A stretch of DNA of 64,000 bases, from positions 294,333-358,332 of the forward strand of contig JXTB01000211.1 of assembly GCA_002914805.1 (NCBI GenBank), given 5' to 3'. Positions 56,940 through 64,000 of the stretch are shown piece by piece; the first letter of the stretch is position 1, and each line of letters begins with the position of its first letter. The translations under genes and the position numbers were made by a program. The notes below the pieces were generated by a model, which was not told the DNA's origin, ran no database searches, and saw only the letters and a program-made list of their open reading frames with translations. This DNA comes from Parasponia andersonii (lineage: Eukaryota > Streptophyta > Magnoliopsida > Rosales > Cannabaceae).

Positions 56940-57840
56940 AATTAATAGAGTGAAAGTACCAAAATTCATCATGATAATGCTCTCTAAAAAGTGTTCTCTA
57001 ACAAATGTGTATCATTTGGACCAGCAACCAACGAACTTGTTTAAAGGGGAAAATGAAAACATTACCTTTTTAGAAAAAGATACTCACTGGGTACATCACC
57101 CTCATAATGATGCTTTAGTCATGTTAGCAAAAATTGGGACAAGCAATATTCACCAGATTCTTATAAACAATAGTAGTGCAATCAACATCATATATTAAAA
57201 TGCTTTTGTAAGAATAGGATTGTGACCTTAAGCCCATGAAAACACCACTCTACGGATTTACTATAGACTGTATCTTGTTGTGAGGGATCATATCGCTTCC
57301 ACTCATATTGGGGATATTTCCACAAGACGCAACTACAATGGTCAACTTTCTGGTGGTTAACAATCTTTCGGCACGACATTTGACGGCGCACTTGGAAGAC
57401 TGGTTCTGAGAGTAATAAAAGTGGTAATCTCAATGAAATTTCCAACTCCGAAAAGTGTTGAAACAATACGAGAATGTCAATACAAATCACGAGAATGTTA
57501 TAATCAATCCCTTAAAATTGCAGAAAAAGAGGAAAAAAAAAAAAAGTCATGCAAACTATGGTTTGGAATTGGAGGCACCAAATGTTGAGTCAATTGAGAC
57601 ATAGATCCTTGTATACCTGGAAAGAAGCTAATTGAGACATAGATCCTTGTATACCTGGAATTGGAGGACCAGTCGAAGACTTGCTTGAAATCATTGTTGA
57701 TGATAATAAGCCACAAAGTTCCTTAATATTGATGCGAAGTTAAGTGGGAAAATTAAGGAGGAGTTTATAAAATTTCTAAAAAGTAACTAAGATGTTTTTG
57801 CATTTAAACCCTCAGAAGGCATTACTTTGTAGCAATAAAG
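56940..57840 (+). pseudogene. Gypsy D: protease and linker remnant
   Basis: The plus-strand reading ITFLEKDTHWVHHPHNDALV, IHQILINNSSAINIIY (57058-57197) matches the gypsy C segment ITFTEQDTREVHYPHNDVLV, LVDNQSAIEILYY. It is followed by KPMKTPLYGFT and further pieces, then the pre-RT segment AKLSGKIKEEFIKFLKSN near 57735-57790. A 38-bp direct duplication (AATTGAGACATAGATCCTTG) is at 57592-57660. The sequence is heavily diverged with many stops, so it is older than gypsy C. Confidence 0.85.
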
Positions 57841-58229
57841 CCCTCAGTCCGTTACGAAGAACATGTATACTTCATCAAGCTCAAACATGGATATCTGGTT
57901 ATATCCAAAATATACGTCTATGAAGCAAAGGAGCTCATATCCCGATGTCATATTGACAAGTTGGTTGATGCGTGGAAGCAAGAAGCTAGCCTTTTGACAT
58001 GCTTGGAGCTCATGTCCCGATGTCATATTGACAAGTTGGTTGATGCATGGAAGCAAGAAGCTATCTTTATGACATACTTTGTTTAAATAATAAAGTCGGC
58101 ACAATTTCTCCATTTACCATTTGACTTCTTAACCAACACTGGGTTTGCCAGCTAAGATGGATAAAAAGATTCATGAATAAAGTTTATATCAAGAACTTTA
58201 TCTACCTCATCTTTCAAAGCTTGGTCCTA
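57841..58229 (-). pseudogene. Gypsy D: reverse transcriptase segment, inverted in place
   Basis: On the minus strand it reads FIHESFYPS*LANPVLVKKS, NGKWRNCADF, HKDSFLLPCINQLVNMTSGH, then FIDVYFGYNQISMFELDE up to 57841. This is precisely the part of reverse transcriptase missing from the plus-strand reading on either side. It contains an internal tandem duplication of ~75 bp (57930-58080) that repeats SFLLPRINQLVNMTSGYEL. Confidence 0.88.
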
Positions 58230-58754
58230 CAAGCTCAAGAATGCAGGGGCAAACTATCAGCGATTTGTGAACAAAATATTCACCAATCAAATTGGTAAAA
58301 AATAGAAGTATATATCGATGACATGCTTGTAAAATTAAAATTTGCAAAAGACCATGTTTTGCACTTAGATACCATGTTCAAAATCCTATGAGAATATATA
58401 ATGAAGTTGAACCTACTAAAATACACTTTCGATGTTGTGTCCAGAAAATTCCTGTGGTATATAGTAAACCAGTGAGAAATCGAGGCTAACCTCAAAAAGA
58501 TTCAAGCCCTCCTCTAAACGAAATTACCAAAGAAACCCAAGGAGGTCCAAAGCCTAACCAGAAAAGTTGCAACATCGAGTTGATTCATCTCTCACACTTT
58601 TGACAAGTACCAACATTTCTTTAATACTCTTAAGGGAGCGAAAAAATTTGAATAGATGGAAAAATATAAACAAGCTTACAAGCTCGCCAAGATAAACAGA
58701 GAAGTAATTCCTTGTGCTTGGAATGTCGAGTTTCTTCGTCGTTTTTACCAGTGA
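58230..58754 (+). pseudogene. Gypsy D: end of reverse transcriptase fused to the integrase C-terminus
   Basis: The plus strand resumes with LKNAGANYQRFVNKIFTNQI, the intact catalytic box YIDDML at about 58312, and the thumb/connection region to about 58660 (KYQHFFNTLKGAKKFE). It then jumps to AYKLAKINREVIPCAWNVEF, LRRFYQ and a stop near 58754, which is the C-terminal end of pol. RNase H and most of integrase are deleted. Confidence 0.82.
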
Positions 58755-60650
58755 CTAATGTCACTTTGATCGACATTCTATCCTAGAATTAGTTTTCCAT
58801 TTTTCATATTATGCTTTAGTCTTTTCTTTTAAAAAAAAAATACTTTTTACTTATGTATTTTCAGTTCCATTCCTTTGTTTTTTCGTATTTATAATCCTTT
58901 GGTTGTTTCTACATTATAAATAAGAAAATGTCGAACTTGTTTGTCGCAAATCTTCTGTGCATAATTCCTTACAACTAGCTATACAAGTAACTTGTATCAA
59001 CACGAGATCTTTATATACGAATGCTCTAAAAGCGACTAAAGAATTGAAATTCACTATAGTGACAAGGTCTTAAGACGAAAAATATTTCGCTTAACACTTG
59101 AGGGGAATGAAATATCATATCTACCCCTAAGGAAAATGAAAAGTTTTACGCACAAATGCTCCAAAGCAGGAAGCATAGAAGATGCTATACATAATTGCTT
59201 AGAAGCATAGAAAATGCTACGCATAAACGCTTAGAAATGTATAAAATACTACATATAAATGCTCCAAAGCGAGTTCTGCATAGAAAATGCTACGCACAAA
59301 TTTGCCAAAACAAGAAGCGTAGAAGATGCTATGCACAAATGCTCTAAAGCAAGAACCATAGAAGATGCTATGCACAATTGCTTAAAAGCGTAGAAAATGC
59401 TACGCACAAATGTGCCAAAACAAGAAGTCTAGAAAATGCTATACACAAATGTGCTAAAGCAGGAAGCATAGAAAATACTACTTATTAATGTACTTAAGTG
59501 AGAATCATGTGGAAACAAAACTCATACAAAGCAAGTGAAATATACTTGCCATTAACATCTCATTTTCTATCGCGTGGAAACAAAACTCGTATAAAGAATG
59601 CTTGAACGCTTAATGCAAAAGCGAACACGGTAAAATCTAGATGTGAGTTGTTGAGCAAAAGGCAAGCATAAGAAACAATCACGCGAACTTGTAAGATACT
59701 CACTTCCAATCAGCTTGCCGCTGAATTCATTCAAAAAGCTATAAGTTAGCCGAAAATATATGAAAATGTGCAACAATTATAGAACAATTTTTGAAGCAAG
59801 AAACACAAGCACACAAGTTCAAATGCTAACAAATAAAAACTAAAGGGTAACAAAGAGTTGAAGAACGGTAAAAGAACAAGAAATTCACCTAGTTCAGTAG
59901 TTGAATCTTACTAACTCACCCTTGTGGTATGGTTGCACACTCTTACTCGCTCTCAACTTCAGCATATCGGTTTTGAACTAAAACCGCTTCTTTCGTACTT
60001 CTAAGTGCTTCTATCTTCTGTATTTCTATGGGCTCTATCTTCTGCGCTTCTAAACACGTCTATCTTCTGTGTTTCTACACACACTCATCTTCCATGTGTC
60101 TATGCATTTTATCTTTTATGCTTCTACATGCTTATATCTTCTATGCTTCTACATGTTCTTTTCTTCTGTACTTCTACATGCTCTTATTTTCCATGCTTCT
60201 GCACACTTTTTCTTCTGTGCTTCTATATGTCGCTGGGAAAATTACTACACAACAATTTCCTCCTAGCTATTAAATTCTCATTTTGAGATTTTGGGAACTT
60301 GACATTTGGAAGCACGGAAATCATGCCGGGTTTGGTAAAAATGTCACAATTATTGAGTCACTGAGTGAATTCTGCAAATTCATGGCATTTTTTGATAATG
60401 TGCATGGAAATCAGAAGATAAGAGCGCAGAAGATAGAAGCGTGGAAGATAAAGGTGAAGAAACACGAAAAATAGAAACATAAAGAAGCTTGGAAGATAAA
60501 AGCAATCAGTAACTTCGCAAAATCCATAGAAATCACCACAACTCAGCATAGAGGCCGTGTTTTGGAAAAGAAGATCACTTACTGGAAAATGTGGAACGGT
60601 TGTGCACATACATTGTCTCGAACCACGATTTCATATTTTTCGGCACTCAC
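58755..60650 (+). repeat. Gypsy D 3' region with two tandem-repeat arrays
   Basis: At 59140-59480 about eight degenerate copies of a ~39-bp unit (GCATAGAAGATGCTATGCAC and AAATGCTCCAAAGC) occur. At 60000-60235 about eight copies of a ~27-bp unit (GCTTCTATCTTCTGTG and variants) occur. The complement of the second unit (CACAGAAGATAGAAGC) appears at 60425-60500, forming an inverted arrangement. Variable tandem repeats between pol and the 3' LTR are known from Tat elements. Long reading frames here in three frames come from the repeat and are not genes. Confidence 0.75.
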
Positions 60651-61009
60651 TCACTAATGAAAAAATCGTAGTAGTAGGTTGTGAGCCATAGCTTGTAATA
60701 CCGACTAGAGCTCCCTTCTATAAATAGGAGAAGCATAGGCCATGGAAAAGGGGGGGAAAAAAAAAAAAGAAAGTGAGCATCGAACTTTGTTGAAATTGTA
60801 AGTATAAGAAATACTTAGTAAAATGACTATGGAAGTAGACTTCCGATTTGGGGTTAAACTACATTAAAAACTTGGTGTCGTTTATTTTTATAAGTTTTGT
60901 GCTTATTATTGGTTTTATATTTCCCTATGTTTTGAGTTTTTCGAATTATTTTCCATCAATTCCACTTTAAGGATTGGTAGAATTCCGTATTAATAAAAAT
61001 CTCCATCAG
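60651..61009 (+). repeat. Probable LTR remnant of gypsy D
   Basis: A TATA box (CTATAAATAGGAG at 60719) is followed by a leader and the phrase TTGGGGTTAAACTACATT... CTTGGTGTCGTTTATTTTTA, which resembles the U5 side of Tat-type LTRs. The end may be TCTCCATCA at 61009. I cannot define the left end or find the partner LTR in the window. Confidence 0.45.
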
Positions 61010-61496
61010 CATAATACCTATACACACAAGAAAAAATAAGTCACTGTCCTATTTCGGTGAAGCAAATCGCATGACTGAAAAATTAATCTAGTAGAGTTTT
61101 TTTACCCCCCTCTCCTGTTAGCCATTATCCTCGTTTCCTTACCTCATCTGTGCTACATTCCTGAAGCTCGATTGATGTTCTTTTTGATTGCTCTAGATTT
61201 GATGAAGATTGTTCTTTGAATAACATATGAGATTTGTTTTTCTTTTTTTTTTTTTCTTTAAGGATGAAAATAATTTAGCAGGGAATTCCCTCTTGTTGAT
61301 CTATTGACTTTTCTATGGTATTAATGAGGTTAATAAATACTTTTCATTGAAGTAAAATCTCTAAAACAAGAGTCCACGATCACATATATGTGATATATAA
61401 TTAAATATATAGTGTACATGTTAGTAGTAAATGGTAAATAATCATATTTAAATCAAATATTAGTTTTTATCGTAAATATTCAATCTATTTTGATTG
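61010..61496. other. Unclassified sequence before CACTA B
   Basis: AT-rich with a CT-rich block at 61099-61160. Nothing identified. It ends in TTG, the expected left copy of the 3-bp target duplication of CACTA B. Confidence 0.45.
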
Positions 61497-61732
61497 CACT
61501 ACTATAAATGTATACTATCACGGCGCGTGTATGGAAGCACCGTGATAAACGGCGAAATACCACGGCACTTAAAAAGTACCGTGGTATAGGATCTTTAACG
61601 GCGCCTAAGGGGTGCTGTTGGACATAACTTTTACAGTACCTAAAAAGCGCCATGGTATTTAATTTTCACGGCGCCCATAAGGTACCGTGATATACTTTTT
61701 TCGGCGCCCATATGACGCCGAAGTAGGGGCCC
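61497..61732 (+). repeat. Terminal and subterminal palindromes of CACTA B
   Basis: About six imperfect palindromes occur, for example ATACCACGGCACTTA / AAAAGTACCGTGGTAT at 61557-61587 and TTCACGGCGCCCATA / AGGTACCGTGATAT at 61665-61694. They keep the arrangement of copy A while the loops and arms have changed, partly in compensating ways. Confidence 0.83.
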
Positions 61733-61740
61733 TATATAAA
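61733..61740 (+). promoter_or_regulatory. TATA box of CACTA B
   Basis: CCTATATAAAGG at the same place as the CACTA A site at 10679. It is followed by a pyrimidine-rich leader and the first donor CAAG/GTATGT near 61864. Confidence 0.7.
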
Positions 61741-62949
61741 GGACTCAAAATAACGAGGTTATATCACTTCCCTCTTACTTTTCTCACCCTTTTCTCTCTT
61801 CACTTCCAGCCGCGGCCAGTCTCCCCCTTCCACCATTTTCTCATTTTTTTTTTTGGCAAACAAGGTATGTTTAAGCTTTTAAACTCGTTTTTGTCACTAA
61901 AATTAAATTACCCATTGTCTTAACCATGATTTTGACTAATTATTTTGTAGAAATTTCATGTTCTAGATTATATTTGATAGAATTTATATTTGGAACCCAA
62001 ATTTATCAAATATGAATATCTTGAGCATGCATTGATAATCTTTACTCTTGTAATACCGAGTTAGACTATTTATTTAGTAGAAATCTTATTTTTAGGTATG
62101 TTTTGCTATTTAAGTACAAATTAATCCGAATTTGTTATTATTTTGTTGCTATTTTTTTAATTTATTTTAGGTGAAATGTGAGTTCATTTAGTTGTAAAAA
62201 GTTTCAAATTGAAGGTGTGTTATATGAATTTATACTAATTTCATGTTTATTTACTAGAAATCATATATTAGGTTATGCTTTTTAATTTTTATTCTTAGTG
62301 TCAATTAATCCAAATTTATGCAATTTTAATTGAATATTGTGTAGCTTTTTAGAAATTTACATATTCATTGTTTAATTTAAAGTATTGTGGATTATAGATG
62401 TTTAATTTTATTTATCATTTTAATTTACGTATAGGTTTTAGTAGAAGTTAGAATACTTAAATTACTTGTAAATTAGCAAACTGAGTAAACTGAGGTATAT
62501 TTTCTCAAATTTTTTTCTTTTATTGACTTATGCATGTCACTTTTACATTGGTTTTATCGTATTATTTTTGAAAATTTAAACTAGATAAGATATGATATCA
62601 TATAGGAAATTGTATGTTGTGGTGATATGATGATATTATAATTGTGTGGGATTGGTTGAGTTTATTATTTGTGTTGATATTATTTTGTCATATATTATAT
62701 TTGGTTGATTGACAAATTGTTTGTAACAAATGAGACTATTTAAGAATAAATTAAGTTCTGAATTTGGTAGTACTTAGAAATATAAGAATAATTTGAAATG
62801 AGTGTTAATTTATAATTGGTGGTTTAGTTACTCAATTGGTTAATGCTAGAAATAGGGGAGATTATGTACTATTTGTTATGGTACTCAATTTAGTTAGTTT
62901 TTTTATATCAGTTGTTTATTTTTTATTTTTTTTTTCAATTGTGCTTAGA

Positions 62950-64000
62950 ATGGACAAAGAATGGATATTGGCGGATAGATTATCGACTGAATATAGAAAG
63001 GGAGTTGATAGCTTTTTGGAGTTTGCTATTGAAAATGTCAAAGATTCCAATTGAATTCCATGTTCGTGTATTAAATGTAGAAATTTGCAAAAGATAGGTA
63101 TTAAAAAGATAAAAGAACACTTATATTTCAATGGAATAGATCAAAGTTACAAACAATGGATTTAGCATGGTGAAAAAGTTCCAATTACCAGATTTTCGTC
63201 AAAGAAGAGTATAAAAGATGATTATGAGTTAGATTTAAATGATGATCTTTTTGAAATGATTGATGATGCACAGTATTAAATAGATGTAGATCCTATTAAG
63301 TTTCAATCATTGCTTAATGATGCTGAGAAACCGATCTATCCGGGTTGTACGAAAATTACAAAGTTGTCTGCATTATTAAAATTATATAATTTGAAAGCAA
63401 GACATGGATGGAGTGATAAGAGTTTTTCAGACTTGTTAGCTTTACTAGGAGAGATATTTCCAAATGATAATGAGATGCCACCTTCCTTTTATGAGGCTAA
63501 AAAGACTTTATGCTCATTGGGTATACAATATGAGAAAATTCATGCTTGCCCAAATGATTGTATTTTATATCGAAAGATTAAAGATGCAATTTATTGTCCA
63601 GTATATGGTGAGTCTAGGTGGCAACAGAATAAGAATTCTAAAGAGATAAAAGTTGGAACCCTTGCTAAGGTTTTGTGGTATATTCCTCCAATTTCTCGTT
63701 TTACCTGTCTATTCCAAAATCGTGAGCATGTTAAAAATCTAATATGGCATGCGAATGAGAGGATAGAAGATGGTAAACTTAGACATCTAGCCGATTCACC
63801 GGCTTGGAAAACAATAGATTACAAATGGCCTTCTTTTGTAAGTGATCCAAGGAATCTTCGTCTTGGTCTATCTGCGGATAGTATTAATCCTCATACAAAT
63901 CTAAGTAGCAAATACAGTTGTTGGCCTGTAATGCTTGTAATCTATAATCTTCCTCCATGGTTATATATGAAAAGAAAGTTTATACTTCTTACAATGTTAA
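62950..64000 (+). pseudogene. CACTA B TNP2-type transposase, N-terminal part
   Basis: Starts MDKEWILADRLSTEYRKGVD (Transpos_assoc), keeps the CSCIKC metal-binding-like motif lost in copy A, and has stops at 63052, 63163 and 63277. From about 63300 a long open reading follows: FYEAKKTLCSLGIQYEKI, HACPNDCILYRK, LADSPAWKTIDYKWPSF, DPRNLRLGLSADSINPHTNL, SSKYSCWPVMLVIYNLPPWL, the Tnp2 core, to the window end. It is better preserved than copy A in the Tnp2 segment (A has stops there) but is still interrupted. Confidence 0.88.

Larger units (their letters stand above)
61497..64000 (+). mobile_element. CACTA element B (same family as A), 5' part, runs off the window
   Basis: Begins CACTACTATAAATG and then follows CACTA A base for base with point differences: the palindrome array, TATA box, leader introns and the start of the transposase. 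It lacks about 237 bp present in A (11305-11541), the junction being near 62372. The 3' end is outside the window. Confidence 0.92.

Noticed and set aside
60005..60286. Three overlapping plus-strand reading frames of 65-93 codons rich in Cys, Tyr, Phe and Leu
   Set aside because: They are products of a ~27-bp CT-rich tandem repeat without stops, not membrane proteins.
1..64000. tRNA genes, rRNA, CRISPR arrays, bacterial operon features
   Set aside because: None seen; the tRNA-like matches are retroelement primer-binding sites, and all repeats are transposon or simple tandem repeats of a plant genome.

Overview
This is a nuclear window from a flowering plant, most likely a eudicot. The evidence is the AT-rich introns, Ty1/copia and Ty3/gypsy (Tat lineage) LTR retrotransposons, CACTA elements with the plant transposase domain set, and decayed copies of two conserved plant housekeeping genes. 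I see no intact protein-coding gene, rRNA, tRNA or CRISPR array. Almost all of the window is transposable-element sequence in various states of decay.

Layout. Positions 1-2280 hold unclassified AT-rich sequence. A degenerate copia element with ~1.2-kb LTRs (copia A, + strand) fills 2281-9703. From about 10098 to 41141 the + strand carries 15 recognisable exon pieces of one gene, anaphase-promoting complex subunit 4 (APC4). They lie in the right order, but most are broken by stops or frameshifts, so this is a pseudogene. Three large elements sit in its introns: a 9.6-kb CACTA element (10436-19998, TSD TCA), a 5.2-kb antisense copia element (copia B, 23406-28629), and an 8.4-kb element with ~2.2-kb LTRs and no recognisable coding sequence (31580-39992, minus strand, LARD-like). 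Just past the APC4 stop lie minus-strand fragments of a NOL12/RRP17-type nucleolar protein gene, one exon of which is duplicated (41785-42607).

The right half. A nearly complete 11.1-kb Ty3/gypsy Tat-lineage element on the minus strand (44569-55707) has 5-bp target duplications matching at 4 of 5 bases, gag, protease, reverse transcriptase, two RNase H domains and integrase. It also carries an antisense ORF with its own promoter-like region. Next comes a second, older gypsy remnant (about 56940-61010) whose reverse transcriptase segment has been inverted in place and whose 3' region is made of short tandem repeats. At 61497 a second copy of the same CACTA family starts and runs off the window.

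How the parts relate. The CACTA family encodes a TNP2-type transposase (Transpos_assoc, Tnp2, DUF4218, DUF4216) and a second product combining a Ptta/En-Spm-type domain with a Ulp1-like C48 cysteine protease. Its subterminal regions are arrays of ~30-bp imperfect palindromes, the likely binding platform for its own proteins. None of the retroelements looks autonomous now; the best-preserved gypsy element has lost a catalytic Asp in reverse transcriptase and the catalytic Glu in integrase. Assembly caveats: a 992-N gap lies inside the CACTA transposase, and two single-N joins are each associated with an exact-length duplication that looks artefactual.
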